Positions 1 to 8,977 of a stretch of 64,000 nt of DNA are shown here, one piece after another. Origin of the DNA: Cytobacillus firmus NBRC 15306 (lineage in GTDB: Bacteria; Bacillota; Bacilli; Bacillales; Cytobacillaceae). The DNA lies in contig NZ_BCUY01000006.1 in NCBI RefSeq assembly GCF_001591465.1, positions 1-64,000 of the forward strand. Direction: 5' to 3'. Numbering within the stretch: position 1 is the first letter of the stretch; each line of letters opens with the position of its first letter. The position numbers and the translations under genes were made by a program. The notes under the pieces were generated by a model that worked only from the letters and a program-made list of their open reading frames with translations, did no database searches and was not told the origin of the DNA.

Positions 1-115
1 GTTTGATCAACAGTGGTTAGATAACCAATTAACTGCCAATGGATATGATAGTGTAAAGCGTATCCTATACGCAGATTGGCGAGAGAGTGACGGCATACAC
101 ATAAGTCCTAAATAA
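1..115 (+). CDS. C-terminal end of a DUF421 (YetF-like) membrane protein, cut by window edge
   Basis: The frame starting at base 2 is open from the window edge to TAA at 113-115 and encodes 37 residues ending ADWRESDGIHISPK. DUF421 proteins end in a cytoplasmic domain of the form x-E-D-V-x-x-A-x-W-x-x-x-G-x-x-x, which this resembles. A second DUF421 gene lies at 3340-4200, so two members of the family would flank the spoVA operon. The fragment is short, so the family call is an inference from the tail only. Confidence 0.45.
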   Translation, partial: FDQQWLDNQLTANGYDSVKRILYADWRESDGIHISPK

Positions 116-174
116 ATTTTGTTAGGATAAAGCAGGGATTTAAATTGAAAAAAGAAATGGCCAGCTAAGACCAA

Positions 175-215
175 GACAAGGGAGAGAATTTATATTCTCT
201 CCCTTGTCTATTTTT
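175..215 (+). terminator. Rho-independent terminator
   Basis: A 15-bp perfect inverted repeat (arms 175-189 and 194-208, loop TTAT) is followed by a T-rich run. It lies 60 bases after the DUF421-like stop codon and ends that transcription unit. Confidence 0.85.
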
Positions 216-411
216 CAAGAGGAATAGGAAGAATGAATGGCATTGGTTTACAAAAATCGCTATGACATAGTATCTCATCAAGAATGCATAAGGGTGAAAA
301 GTGGATCTCTTACAAAACGTATCGATTTTGCGTAGGAAAGTACCCCTAATAAAGAATTGACATAAATTCTCGCTTGGTTAGCCAAAGTAGGTTTTATCCG
401 GAAAATTTTAA

Positions 412-440
412 GCATAAAAATCGTTTTTTAAAGCATTCTA
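412..440 (+). promoter_or_regulatory. Sigma-G-like forespore promoter of the spoVA operon
   Basis: GCATA at 412-416 and CATTCTA at 434-440 are separated by 17 bases. This fits the forespore sigma-G pattern (GHATR, 17-18 bases, CATNNTA). It lies about 20 bases before a strong ribosome binding site, AAAGGAGGTG at 459-468. The rest of the gap from 116 to 474 holds only the terminator at 175-215; nothing else was recognised there. Confidence 0.6.
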
Positions 441-474
441 AAAAGGTCCTAAAAAAACAAAGGAGGTGCCATTC

Positions 475-678
475 ATGACAGTCATCAATGACGTTAAAAC
501 AGCTCTGGCAGGACTAAAAAGTGCTCAGGCGAGCTTTGAAACATTTGCTCTTAGTACAGATAATGAACAAGCGAAGCAGCTGTATCAAGATGCCGCTAAA
601 CAAACTCAAGCCTTAGTGGACAGTATTTCACCGCGTGTTCAGCAAATCGAACAAGAAGAACCTCAATACAAACAATAA
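475..678 (+). CDS. DUF1657 domain protein (spoVA-associated small protein)
   Basis: A 67-residue soluble, helical protein starting MTVINDVKTALAGLKSAQAS. It matches the DUF1657 pattern: an amphipathic pair of helices with LAxLKxAQAxFExFAL and a tail of the form ...RxxxIExEEPQYK. ATG at 475 is chosen because the ribosome binding site AAAGGAGGTG (459-468) includes the GTG at 466. A similar 68-residue protein is encoded at 3102-3308, and the C-terminus of the protein at 3340-4200 is a third, more divergent copy. DUF1657 proteins are of unknown function but recur in spoVA2mob-type operons. Confidence 0.85.
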   Translation: MTVINDVKTALAGLKSAQASFETFALSTDNEQAKQLYQDAAKQTQALVDSISPRVQQIEQEEPQYKQ

Positions 679-693
679 TCATTAACACGATAC

Positions 694-725
694 AAAAGGT
701 TGGTTGGATATCGGCCAACCTTTTT
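694..725 (+). terminator. Intra-operon hairpin with T tail, probably a partial terminator
   Basis: AAAGGTTGG (695-703) pairs with CCAACCTTT (715-723), followed by TTCCC. It lies between the first DUF1657 gene and the lipoprotein gene, so it may lower expression of the downstream spoVA genes relative to the abundant small protein. Confidence 0.6.
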
Positions 726-759
726 CCCGATTTTGAATGGATAAAATGAGGTGATTTTC

Positions 760-1227
760 ATGAAAGTCAACATAGCTAATTTTAAAATTCTTATATTATT
801 GCTAATCATTATCGGACTAAGCTCTGGATGTAATGAAAATCAATTGGATAATAACAATAAAAAGTCTAGTGTTTCGCAAGTGCATACAGGGAAGCCAATC
901 GATCAATCTATCGCTAACCACGCTAAAGAAAAGATTATAACTAAGGACGAAATTACGGATGTTAGGGCTGTGAATACAGATAAGGAGCTTCTAGCGGCGA
1001 TAAAGGTAGAAAATTTCGACCGTTTTCGCTTAAAAAGTATCGAGAAGACCGTAACATCCGACTTGGAAAAAATGTATCCGAATCACATGGTTGTCGTTTC
1101 GTCCGATAAAAAAATGTTATGGGAACTCCAAAAAATTGAAGAAAGACTGCAAAAAAACAAAACGAATAAGAAAAACTTAAAAAAGGATTTGAAAAAACTT
1201 AAAAGTCTTATTAAGGAACAGACGTAA
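760..1227 (+). CDS. YhcN/YlaJ-type spore lipoprotein
   Basis: A 155-residue predicted lipoprotein. The N-terminus is a hydrophobic signal (ILILLLIIIGLSSGC) with lipobox LSSGC, cysteine near residue 24. The mature part is polar, with the YhcN/YlaJ-like segment DKELLAAIKVENFDRFRLKSIEK and a Lys/Asn-rich end. ATG at 760 is preferred over GTG at 751 because TGAGGTGA (747-754) is well placed for it. Family members sit in the inner membrane or coat of spores; exact function is unknown. It is the second gene of the operon, 16 bases before spoVAC. Confidence 0.75.
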   Translation: MKVNIANFKILILLLIIIGLSSGCNENQLDNNNKKSSVSQVHTGKPIDQSIANHAKEKIITKDEITDVRAVNTDKELLAAIKVENFDRFRLKSIEKTVTSDLEKMYPNHMVVVSSDKKMLWELQKIEERLQKNKTNKKNLKKDLKKLKSLIKEQT

Positions 1228-1243
1228 AGTGGGGGATGAAGCC

Positions 1244-1723
1244 ATGTCAAATAATCAAAAGAAACAGCTTTCACCAGTCCAGCAGGAATACCAGGAACTG
1301 CAAAAACAGCGCGAAATCAAAAGGCCGGTTGTGAAAAATTGTATAAAAGCCTTTCTAATAGGCGGTCTCATCTGTCTTATTGGCCAGTTTATTCAGGATT
1401 TTTACATTTATTATTTTGATTTTACAGAGCAAACGGCCGGCAACCCGACTGTTGGAACGTTAATTTTTATTACAATGCTTTTTACTGGTTTTGGTGTATA
1501 TGACCGAATTGCCCAATTTGGGGGAGCTGGGACAGCGGTACCCGTAACTGGTTTTGGCAATGCAGTCATATCACCTGCCATGGAACATCGAACCGAAGGA
1601 TTTGTCTTGGGCGTAGGCGGTAATATATTTAAATTGGCGGGTTCGGTTATTTTATTCGGTGTTTTTTCTGCCTTTGTCATTGCCTTAATTAAGACAATTT
1701 TAATCAGATGGGGTGGTTTATAA
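1244..1723 (+). CDS. spoVAC: Stage V sporulation protein AC
   Basis: A 159-residue membrane protein. An N-terminal cytoplasmic stretch (SPVQQEYQELQKQREIKRPVVKNC) is followed by about four hydrophobic segments and the motif GGAGTAVPVTGFGNAVISPAMEH, typical of SpoVAC and SpoVAE. SpoVA proteins form the inner-membrane channel that loads dipicolinic acid into the forespore and releases it on germination; SpoVAC is reported to behave as a mechanosensitive channel. ATG 1244 is preferred over GTG 1229 because GGGGGATG just upstream is the ribosome binding site. The TAA overlaps the ATG of spoVAD by one base. Confidence 0.93.
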   Translation: MSNNQKKQLSPVQQEYQELQKQREIKRPVVKNCIKAFLIGGLICLIGQFIQDFYIYYFDFTEQTAGNPTVGTLIFITMLFTGFGVYDRIAQFGGAGTAVPVTGFGNAVISPAMEHRTEGFVLGVGGNIFKLAGSVILFGVFSAFVIALIKTILIRWGGL

Positions 1724-2742
1724 TGCTTGCAGGCCATCGTACATGGATATTCGAACAAAAGCCCGTCATTATTTCGACTGGAACTATTGGGGGACCCTTT
1801 GAAGCCAATGGAGCTATACCGGATGACTTTGATACTCTTCATGCTGATTTATGGCTTGGACAAGATTCCTATGAAAAAGCACATAAAGTCCTTTTTGAAG
1901 AAGCTTGTCAGAAAGCGATGGAAAAAGGCGGAATCCAAAAGGATCAAGTACAATTTATCTTTGCCGGTGATTTAATTAATCAAATAACGCCAACCAGTTT
2001 CGCTAGCCGGACAATTGGAGCACCGTATTTTGGTTTGTTTGGTGCCTGTTCTACTTCAATGGAGGGGCTTGCATTAGCTGCTTATATCGTTAATACCAAT
2101 GGAGCTAAATATATACTGACTGGAGCCTCCAGTCATGATACAGCAGTTGAAAAGCAATTTCGTTATCCAACTGAATATGGCGGACAAAAGCCTCCTACTG
2201 CCCAATGGACAGTCACAGGTGCTGGCGCGGCCCTTTTAAGTGATTCTGGTGAAGGACCAAGTGTTACATCTGCAACAATTGGCCGTGTAATTGATATGGG
2301 CTTAACAGATCCATTTAATATGGGAGGGGCCATGGCTCCTGCTGCGGTAGATACCATTGAGGCGCATTTAACGGAAAGAAACATTGATCCATCTTATTAT
2401 GATTTAATCGTCACCGGGGATCTTGGCCAAATAGGGCGTGAAGTTTCCCTTGATTTATTTAAAAAGCATGGAATTTCCATCAGTGAAGAGCAATACCAGG
2501 ATTGCGGTCTTATGATTTATCGGGAGGGTCAGCCAGTCCTGGCAGGTGCAAGTGGTCCAGGTTGTTCAGCAACCGTCGTTTATGGGCATTTAATAAATCG
2601 CATGAAGAAAGGAGAATTTAAAAGAATGTTAGTCGTGGCCACAGGTGCCTTATTATCTCCACTTTCTTTTCAGCAAAGCGAATCGATCCCTTGTATAGCC
2701 CATGCAGTATCCATTGAATATGGGGGGCAATCATCCATATGA
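1723..2742 (+). CDS. spoVAD: Stage V sporulation protein AD
   Basis: A 339-residue soluble protein with a thiolase-like fold and the usual family length. Recognisable segments are the start [31 protein letters not shown] (the thiolase-like cysteine region), and [11 protein letters not shown]. In B. subtilis, SpoVAD sits on the outer face of the inner spore membrane and binds dipicolinic acid directly. The start at 1723 overlaps the spoVAC stop, with GGGGTGG as ribosome binding site; the upstream in-frame ATG at 1708 lies before that site. Its last four bases overlap spoVAE, so the three spoVA genes are translationally coupled. Confidence 0.95.
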   Translation: MLAGHRTWIFEQKPVIISTGTIGGPFEANGAIPDDFDTLHADLWLGQDSYEKAHKVLFEEACQKAMEKGGIQKDQVQFIFAGDLINQITPTSFASRTIGAPYFGLFGACSTSMEGLALAAYIVNTNGAKYILTGASSHDTAVEKQFRYPTEYGGQKPPTAQWTVTGAGAALLSDSGEGPSVTSATIGRVIDMGLTDPFNMGGAMAPAAVDTIEAHLTERNIDPSYYDLIVTGDLGQIGREVSLDLFKKHGISISEEQYQDCGLMIYREGQPVLAGASGPGCSATVVYGHLINRMKKGEFKRMLVVATGALLSPLSFQQSESIPCIAHAVSIEYGGQSSI

Positions 2743-3089
2743 CCTATTTTTGGGCTTTTACCGTAGGCGGTTTGATTTGTGTCATTGGGCAGATTATGTT
2801 TGATGTGTTTAAATTGACACCCGGACATACATTAAGTTCTCTTGTCGTAGCAGGGGCTATTTTAGATGGATTTGGATTATATGAACCCTTGATTGATTTT
2901 GCTGGTGCAGGCGCTACCGTACCTATTACAAGCTTTGGCAATTCCCTTGTGCATGGGGCTATGCAGGAAGCAGAAAAACACGGGATAGTTGGTGTACTCA
3001 CGGGAATGTTTGAAGTAACGAGTTCAGGTATTTCAGCTGCCATTATTTTTGGAATGCTGGGAGCCCTTATTTTTAAGCCAAAAGGATAA
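2739..3089 (+). CDS. spoVAE: Stage V sporulation protein AE (AEb type)
   Basis: A 116-residue membrane protein related to SpoVAC. It has three or four hydrophobic helices and the shared motif [20 protein letters not shown]. The length fits SpoVAEb, the membrane subunit of the dipicolinic acid channel. The ATG overlaps the spoVAD stop (ATGA), so the genes are co-translated. No spoVAA, AB, AEa or AF is present, which is typical of the reduced spoVA2mob gene set. Confidence 0.92.
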   Translation: MTYFWAFTVGGLICVIGQIMFDVFKLTPGHTLSSLVVAGAILDGFGLYEPLIDFAGAGATVPITSFGNSLVHGAMQEAEKHGIVGVLTGMFEVTSSGISAAIIFGMLGALIFKPKG

Positions 3090-3101
3090 GGAGGATGTTA
3101 A

Positions 3102-3308
3102 ATGACGATTGCATCAAATGTAAAGCAGACTCTTGCCAGCCTTAAAGGTGCAGAAGCCGATTTATCCAGCTTAGCACTTAGGACTCAAGACTTTGAATCA
3201 AAGCGTACACTCCATGAAACCATGATGAGTGTCCATGAGGTAGTAACGGATTTAAAAAAGCGAATAGGTGAAATGGAACGGGAAGAATTTCAGTATAAAG
3301 GTTTTTAA
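3102..3308 (+). CDS. DUF1657 domain protein, second copy
   Basis: A 68-residue protein starting MTIASNVKQTLASLKGAEAD and ending IGEMEREEFQYKGF, clearly paralogous to the product of 475-678. It has a good ribosome binding site (AAGGAGGATG) 12 bases after spoVAE. The function of DUF1657 is unknown. Its place in the operon implies forespore expression together with the dipicolinic acid channel. Confidence 0.85.
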   Translation: MTIASNVKQTLASLKGAEADLSSLALRTQDFESKRTLHETMMSVHEVVTDLKKRIGEMEREEFQYKGF

Positions 3309-3339
3309 GAGATATTATTTTTGCTGGGGGTGTTAATCA

Positions 3340-4200
3340 GTGCCTGCATGGTTAGATATTGCCGTACGGTCAATTTTATTTGTTGTAATTTTATTCTTTA
3401 TTACGAAATGGTTAGGAAAGAAACAAATATCAGAGTTATCTTTCTTTGAATATGCCACTGGTATTTCTATTGGGAGTATAGGTGCTGAGGTTGCTATGGG
3501 GCTTGAACGGAGCATTTTTCACGGGATCATCGGAGTTATTATCTTTGCAGCGATACCCTTTATCTCTGGTGTAATTTCCTTAAAAAGTAAAAAGTTTCGT
3601 GATTTTGTAGAAGGTACAGGAACTATCTTTATAAAAGACGGAAAAATCATGGAAGATAACATGAAAAAGGAAAGATACACGACAGATGAGTTACTGGAGC
3701 TGCTTCGCAGGAAGGATGTTTATCAAGTGGCGGATGTAGAATTCGCCGTATTAGAGCCGACTGGAGATTTGTCCGTCATGCTAAAGAAAGAAAATCAGCC
3801 ATTAACACCAAAGGATCTAAACTTGGCGATTGCTCCAATCAAAGAGCCTCAGACTGTCATTATGGATGGTGTTATAATGGATGAACCGCTTGCCACGATC
3901 GGACGAAGCCGGGCCTGGTTATACACTGAATTAGATAAGCTTGGTGTAACGGTCGAAAATGTGTTTCTGGGACAAGTTAACTCCTATGGAGAGTTAACAG
4001 TAGACCTGTTTGACGATCAATTACAAGTCCCATCACCTCAGGATAGAGCCCTAATTCTTTCGACCCTGAAAAAATGCCAAGCAGACTTAGAGCTGTTTGC
4101 TCTTGGAACCGAAGTAAAAGAAGCTAGGCAGATGTATAGTGAAAATAGTGAAAAGCTGCAAAAAGCAATTGATAAAGTGATGCCTATTTTGAAAGGATGA
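3340..4200 (+). CDS. DUF421 (YetF-like) membrane protein with C-terminal DUF1657 domain
   Basis: A 286-residue protein. The N-terminal 80 residues form about three membrane helices with the DUF421 signature FEYATGISIGSIGAE. They are followed by the cytoplasmic DUF421 domain (about 90-215), including the strand-rich part ...LGVTVENVFLGQVNSYGEL. A C-terminal segment (about 230-286, ALILSTLKKCQADLELFALG) is homologous to the two free DUF1657 proteins of this operon. The start is GTG at 3340 with GGGGGTG upstream. This fusion is characteristic of spoVA2mob operons, which are linked to slow germination and high spore heat resistance in B. subtilis. It is the last gene before a terminator. Confidence 0.85.
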   Translation: MPAWLDIAVRSILFVVILFFITKWLGKKQISELSFFEYATGISIGSIGAEVAMGLERSIFHGIIGVIIFAAIPFISGVISLKSKKFRDFVEGTGTIFIKDGKIMEDNMKKERYTTDELLELLRRKDVYQVADVEFAVLEPTGDLSVMLKKENQPLTPKDLNLAIAPIKEPQTVIMDGVIMDEPLATIGRSRAWLYTELDKLGVTVENVFLGQVNSYGELTVDLFDDQLQVPSPQDRALILSTLKKCQADLELFALGTEVKEARQMYSENSEKLQKAIDKVMPILKG

Positions 4201-4252
4201 TGATGCATTAACAGTAAAGCAGGACCTTTTTATTTTAAAACTAATTAGTTAA

Positions 4253-4286
4253 CCCCTTAGCTTGATTTCAGACTAAGGGGTGTTTT
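4253..4286 (+). terminator. Terminator between converging spoVA operon and dsdA
   Basis: CCCCTTAG (4253-4260) pairs with CTAAGGGG (4273-4280), followed by TGTTTT. It lies between the 3-prime ends of two convergent units and probably serves the plus strand mainly. Confidence 0.7.
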
Positions 4287-4313
4287 CCTATATTATAGTC
4301 AAGTTATCTACTT

Positions 4314-5669
4314 CTATTTCCCCGATGCTAATTCCAGCCCTTTTTGATAATATTGTGCCATCATTTTTTCAGGAACCATGCTTCCGCCTGTCGCCCACAA
4401 AATATGTGTACCCTTATTCATTGCTTCCGTTAAACCGTGCATATGTAAATAATCTTTACCTTCACTGCATAATTTACTTGGTCCAATCAGTCCTGCTAGT
4501 GCTGAAGGTTCTAACTGGATACCCTCTGTATCAGCTAGTTCCTTTAATAACTTATAAAGCAGTTCATCGCTGACAGTATAAGTTCCACCTAGAAACGGCT
4601 CTATAGTTTTACCAACAAATCCCGATGGCCTCCCTACAGCAAGCCCATCAGCGTCTGTAAGATTATCAATGCCAATATCTTGTACAGAAATTTTATCATG
4701 AAGGCCAGTCATTAAGCCGAGCAGCATACATGGCGAGTGGGTGGGTTCTGCAAAAAAACAGTGAACATTGTCTTGAAACAATAATTTTAAACCAAAGGCT
4801 ACGCCTCCAGGACCGCCGCCTACTCCGCATGGAAGGTAAACAAATAAAGGGTGATTTTTATCTATTATGATCCCTGACTCTTCCAATTGCTGCTTCAATC
4901 GAGATGCAGCCACTGCATAACCTAAAAATAGGTCTTGAGAATTTTCATCATCCACAAAATAACATGCTGGGTCACTATATGCCTGGGATCGGCCTTCTTC
5001 TACCGCTTTACTGTAGTCAGCTTCATATTCAATAACTTTGACATTTTTGCTTCTGAGCAATTCTTTTTTCCACTGTTTTGCATCAGCTGACATATGAACA
5101 GAAACATTAAAACCTAATTTTACACTTATGATGCCAATACTAAGTCCTAAGTTTCCAGTCGAGCCTACTGCGACTGAGTATTGTGAAAAAAATGTTCGAA
5201 ATTTTTCACTATCTAAAATCGAATAATCATCTTGAATGGTTAACAATTGATGTTGAAACGCTAATTTTTCTGCATGCTTGAGAATTTCATAAATCCCGCC
5301 CCTTGCTTTAATAGATCCGGATATAGGAAGGTGACTATCGCATTTTAATAATAATTCTCCTGGAATCGGCTGCTGATAATTCTGTTCTAAGGATTTTTTC
5401 ATTGAAGGTATTCTCACTAAAGGAGATTCTATGATACCATTGGATTCTTTTGTTTCAGGAAAAGCTTTAGAGATAAATGGTGCAAAACGTTGCAGCCTTT
5501 CCTCTGCATCTTTTACATCTTCTAGAGTAAGGGGAGATTTTTTAATTCCAGTTTGAAACTTTTCCAGATTAGGATTGATCCAAAAAACCTCTTCTGTCGA
5601 TATGAGCTTATTCAGTAAAGGATATTTGTCTTTCCATGCTTTTATTTCTATTCTTTCAATGTCTTTCAT
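4314..5669 (-). CDS. dsdA: D-serine dehydratase (D-serine ammonia-lyase)
   Basis: A 451-residue PLP enzyme that converts D-serine to pyruvate and ammonia, relieving D-serine toxicity and supplying carbon. It shows the DsdA N-terminal layout ([24 protein letters not shown]), the PLP-lysine segment SGSIKARGG, the asparagine loop [11 protein letters not shown] and the glycine-rich phosphate loop [14 protein letters not shown]. Length is as expected. The ATG at 5669 has AGGAGG in the right position. It is transcribed away from the truncated symporter and the D-aminoacylase gene; the three appear to be one D-amino-acid utilisation locus. Confidence 0.95.
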   Translation of the reverse strand: MKDIERIEIKAWKDKYPLLNKLISTEEVFWINPNLEKFQTGIKKSPLTLEDVKDAEERLQRFAPFISKAFPETKESNGIIESPLVRIPSMKKSLEQNYQQPIPGELLLKCDSHLPISGSIKARGGIYEILKHAEKLAFQHQLLTIQDDYSILDSEKFRTFFSQYSVAVGSTGNLGLSIGIISVKLGFNVSVHMSADAKQWKKELLRSKNVKVIEYEADYSKAVEEGRSQAYSDPACYFVDDENSQDLFLGYAVAASRLKQQLEESGIIIDKNHPLFVYLPCGVGGGPGGVAFGLKLLFQDNVHCFFAEPTHSPCMLLGLMTGLHDKISVQDIGIDNLTDADGLAVGRPSGFVGKTIEPFLGGTYTVSDELLYKLLKELADTEGIQLEPSALAGLIGPSKLCSEGKDYLHMHGLTEAMNKGTHILWATGGSMVPEKMMAQYYQKGLELASGK

Positions 5670-5692
5670 CTTTTTTATCCTCCTGATTTTTT

Positions 5693-6529
5693 GTGCGAAA
5701 TATATTTCTGAATTTTTATAAATTTTATCATACTTTCAATTTTTTCTTTTTATTTTACATTATTTTAATGGAGCAAATAGCTGTTAAATTAGCGAGAACA
5801 TATCTGTATTTGAAGGTTTTATTGATAAATACTGATTCAATGCATAAGTCCATAATCTATAGTGGAATTATTATGGCGTTGTTTTCCATATTTTTTGCAA
5901 CTCTTGGTCCGTTTGTAAGGGTTTTATATCCGGATTTATCAGCACCAGATATGGCATTGCCGACATTAATATTAGATATAATGCCGGGATGGGTTGCCGG
6001 ACTCGTACTTTCTGCTCCGCTAGCAGCTATTATGTCAACGGTCAACTCAATGCTACTTGTGACGAGTGCTTCTGTTGTAAAAGATATATATTTAAATTAC
6101 ATCAATCCTAAAGCAAGTGAAAGAAAAGTAGCTAAGTTATCTTATTTCTCTACCCTGATTATTGGACTAGGAGTGGTATTGTTTGCTCTAACACCACCAG
6201 ACTATCTGCAATTTTTAGTAATTTATGCGATAGGTGGACTGGAAGCTACCTTTTTTGCACCCATTGTATTCGGTCTTTATTGGAAAAGAGCTAATGCATG
6301 GGGAGCTATTGTCTCAATGTATACAGGGTTAATCAGCTATATCATTCTTGGTGAGCTTTTTCCGAATCCCTTTGGAATGCAAACCATTGTAACTGCAACA
6401 GCTCTATCCGTAATTTTGATGATCGCTGTCAGCTGTTTAACTCCTCGGCCATCTGAACAAATTATCATCAAAATGTGGGGAAACAAAAAAGTTGAAAACC
6501 CTCACATTAAGAAAACTTCTATAGGGTAA
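5693..6529 (+). pseudogene. Truncated sodium:solute symporter (PanF-like), N-terminal half lost
   Basis: From about 5840 (MHKSII) to the stop, the product matches the C-terminal half of pantothenate/proline-type sodium symporters: LSAPLAAIMSTVNSMLLVTSA, FGGLEA-like GGLEATFFAPIV and GLYWKRANAWGA, with about six membrane helices. Full members are about 480 residues; only about 230 remain. Upstream of 5840 the open frame (Phe/Tyr/Leu-rich, starting at a GTG at 5693) has no symporter character and no ribosome binding site. Inference: a deletion removed the first half, including the sodium-site helices, leaving a non-functional remnant. Confidence 0.8.
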
Positions 6530-6583
6530 GCATTTATTCCATCCATATAAGAAAAATCAATCTATTATTTTAGGAGGAAAATT

Positions 6584-8191
6584 ATGTTTGATTTAATCAT
6601 TAAAAATGGACGTATTTATGACGGAACAGAAAATCCTTGGACAAAATCTGATATTGGGATTAAAGATGGTATTATCCGTAAAATTGGCGATTTGAAGAAT
6701 GAAAGTGCAAATCGAGTTATCGATGCAGAAAAAATGGCTGTCACTCCAGGGTTTATCGATACACATGTACACTCGGACCTTCTATGTACCAAACCAGAGA
6801 TTCATAAAATTAAGGTTTTGCAAGGGGTAACAACAGAATTATTTGGGCAGGACGGGATATCTGTAGCGCCTGTATCTGAACAAACAAAACCCCTTTGGCA
6901 AAAGCAATTAAAGGGGCTAAACGGCGATATTGGAGATTGGCCATGGAATACGATTGAAGAGTACCTTGAATTTTTGGATCAATCTAAAATTTCCGGCAAT
7001 GCAGCTTATCTAGTTCCTCATGGAGCTGTACGTACATTGGTAATGGGATTTGATGGCCGGCAAGCTACTAAAGAAGAAATGGAGAAAATGAGGGATCTTG
7101 TCGAGGAAGGCATGAAACAGGGAGCTGTGGGGTTGTCTTCAGGCCTGGTTTATCCTCCTAATGTATTTTCCTGCAAAGACGAATTAATTGAAATTTGCAA
7201 AGGTGCAGCGAAGTACGATGGTTGCTTTGTGGTTCATATTCGCAATGAAAGCAACAAATCACTAGAGGCGCTAGATGAAGTTATTGATGTAGCAAGACAA
7301 TCGGGGGTACGGCTGCATGTTTCCCACTTTAAGGTTGCTGGGAAAATTAATCGATCAAAGTATGAACAGGCTCTAGTAAGAATGGATGAAGCGAGGTCAG
7401 AAGGGATAGAAGTAACATTTGATCAATATCCATATACAGCAGGGTCTACTGTTTTTCATGCTATATTACCACCTTGGATGCATTCTGGCGGTACAGCAGA
7501 ATTGTTGGAAAAGCTAAAGGATTCTAGCGTACAAGCCCGTATAAAAGAGGACTTAAAACATAATTCCGATTATGAAAATTGGGTATTGAATTGCGGGTGG
7601 GAGAATATCACGCTTACATCCGTCTCAACGGATAAAAATCGGTGGGCTGAAGGAAAGAATATGGTGGAAATTGCCAATCTCTTAAATGTTGAACCTGCCG
7701 ATGCAGCATTCAAACTTCTTCTTGAAGAAAGTGCGGGAATTACTATGCTTGTACACTGGGGTGATGAAGAAGTAATTACTGGTGGAATACAGCATCCATT
7801 ACAAATTGTAGGATCTGATGGCATTTTTGGAGGAAAACCTCATCCTCGCTTATATGGTACGTATCCGAGAGTATTGGGGCACTTTGTAAGAGACAATAAT
7901 GCCCTTACGCTTGAACAGGCAATACGTAAAATGACCGGTGCTCCTGCTCAATTGTTACGTCTAAAGAAAAGAGGGTTATTAAAAGAAGGATTTGCGGCTG
8001 ATATTGTTATTTTTGATCCACTAACCATTCGTGACAATGCTACTTACGAGGATCCGTTACAAGAGCCCTCAGGTATTAACTATGTAATTGTTAACGGACA
8101 GCTGGCTGCAGAAAAAGGGAAGTACTTAGGGGTAACCGCTGGTCAAGTGTTAAGGCGGGAACCTGTATATGCCGAGAATGTTTCTGTATAA
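6584..8191 (+). CDS. N-acyl-D-amino-acid deacylase (D-aminoacylase)
   Basis: A 535-residue amidohydrolase-superfamily enzyme. Visible metal and active-site motifs are GFIDTHVHSD (HxH), HIRNES, HVSHFKVAG, DQYPYTAGST and GSDGIFGGKPHPRLYGT, arranged as in D-aminoacylases (PF07969/PF01979 type). It hydrolyses N-acyl-D-amino acids to free D-amino acids, which fits the neighbouring D-serine dehydratase. The ribosome binding site TTAGGAGG precedes ATG 6584. Dipeptide-type or dihydroorotase-like substrates cannot be excluded from sequence alone. Confidence 0.88.
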   Translation: MFDLIIKNGRIYDGTENPWTKSDIGIKDGIIRKIGDLKNESANRVIDAEKMAVTPGFIDTHVHSDLLCTKPEIHKIKVLQGVTTELFGQDGISVAPVSEQTKPLWQKQLKGLNGDIGDWPWNTIEEYLEFLDQSKISGNAAYLVPHGAVRTLVMGFDGRQATKEEMEKMRDLVEEGMKQGAVGLSSGLVYPPNVFSCKDELIEICKGAAKYDGCFVVHIRNESNKSLEALDEVIDVARQSGVRLHVSHFKVAGKINRSKYEQALVRMDEARSEGIEVTFDQYPYTAGSTVFHAILPPWMHSGGTAELLEKLKDSSVQARIKEDLKHNSDYENWVLNCGWENITLTSVSTDKNRWAEGKNMVEIANLLNVEPADAAFKLLLEESAGITMLVHWGDEEVITGGIQHPLQIVGSDGIFGGKPHPRLYGTYPRVLGHFVRDNNALTLEQAIRKMTGAPAQLLRLKKRGLLKEGFAADIVIFDPLTIRDNATYEDPLQEPSGINYVIVNGQLAAEKGKYLGVTAGQVLRREPVYAENVSV

Positions 8192-8330
8192 AGATTTACA
8201 GAATTTAACCACTTACCGGAAATCTGCAAATTGAAGAATTCTTGACGATAATGATGTCTTTTTCCCTTTCAATTAAAGTTATTCAAAATGAAATCCTCTG
8301 AGATCAGAGCAGAATGAAGAGTGAAGGTAA

Positions 8331-8456
8331 TTGGGAAAAAGACTATTAATATATCCATTAGAAGAAATAGCTGAAGCCGAAATTGTATTTGGAAAAAATT
8401 TATGGGAAAATGGTATTAAGAATAAGTTAATAAATAAAAAGGCTAGAAAAGACTAA
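8331..8456 (+). pseudogene. Possible 3-prime remnant of a zinc-type alcohol dehydrogenase
   Basis: The frame ending in TAA at 8454-8456 reads LLIYPLEEIAEAEIVFGKN... and ends INKKARKD. YPLEEIAEA near the C-terminus followed by a short NG-x-K tail resembles the end of medium-chain (MDR) dehydrogenases. There is no start, no ribosome binding site and no upstream domain. The stretch 8192-8330 shows nothing else. Low confidence. Confidence 0.25.
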
Positions 8457-8477
8457 CGTCAATTTTCTAGCCTTTTA
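8437..8477 (+). terminator. Rho-independent terminator
   Basis: AAAAGGCTAGAAAA (8437-8450) pairs perfectly with TTTTCTAGCCTTTT (8463-8476). Being A-rich on one side and T-rich on the other, it can work on both strands. It follows the dehydrogenase-like remnant. Confidence 0.8.
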
Positions 8478-8977
8478 AAAAGCAGGGCAGATTACATCCA
8501 GGATCTAGTTAGAAAAAACTACTGAGATTTACGTGGAATCCCGGTAGAGCGTCCACTGCATTAGCCAGACGGGTATAAGGATCCTTCAGAAATCTACTAG
8601 GTGCAGCAATATTGCAATGTCAATATCTTGTCCTTTTTCTTGACTTTTTGATAAAGATTTAGTTAATTTTCACTTCTTCAACAGGACAGGATAGTTAAGC
8701 AAGGCATAGAATTATAAAATAACCATCCACTACAGCATAATTTTCCGTTTGAAAACCAGCCATCTTGCAAGTAAAAAAGATTTTGGTAAGGTACAGCGGC
8801 AGGTGAGATAGTTAGTCGTAACAGTGATCCCGGTAAGACTGGTAATGAAAGCTGAAATATCGTAGAATAAATCTAATCTTACCAGCTGTACGATAGTTCC
8901 CACACGCACCTCTCTATAATTACTTCAACTATTCATATATAATATAAGCAATTCTAAATCCAAAAGGTGAACATTCC
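8478..8977. other. Gene-poor region upstream of the sucrose repressor
   Basis: No intact gene in 500 bases. On the minus strand, 8517-8600 encodes a short open stretch (APSRFLKDPYTRLANAVDA) that looks protein-like but is broken by stops and has no start; its family was not recognised. TATAAT-like sequence at about 8938-8943 may be part of the promoter of the LacI-family gene. Confidence 0.3.

Noticed and set aside
5693-5839. N-terminal part of the symporter open frame
   Set aside because: No symporter similarity, A+T-rich, no ribosome binding site; treated as non-homologous DNA fused by deletion.
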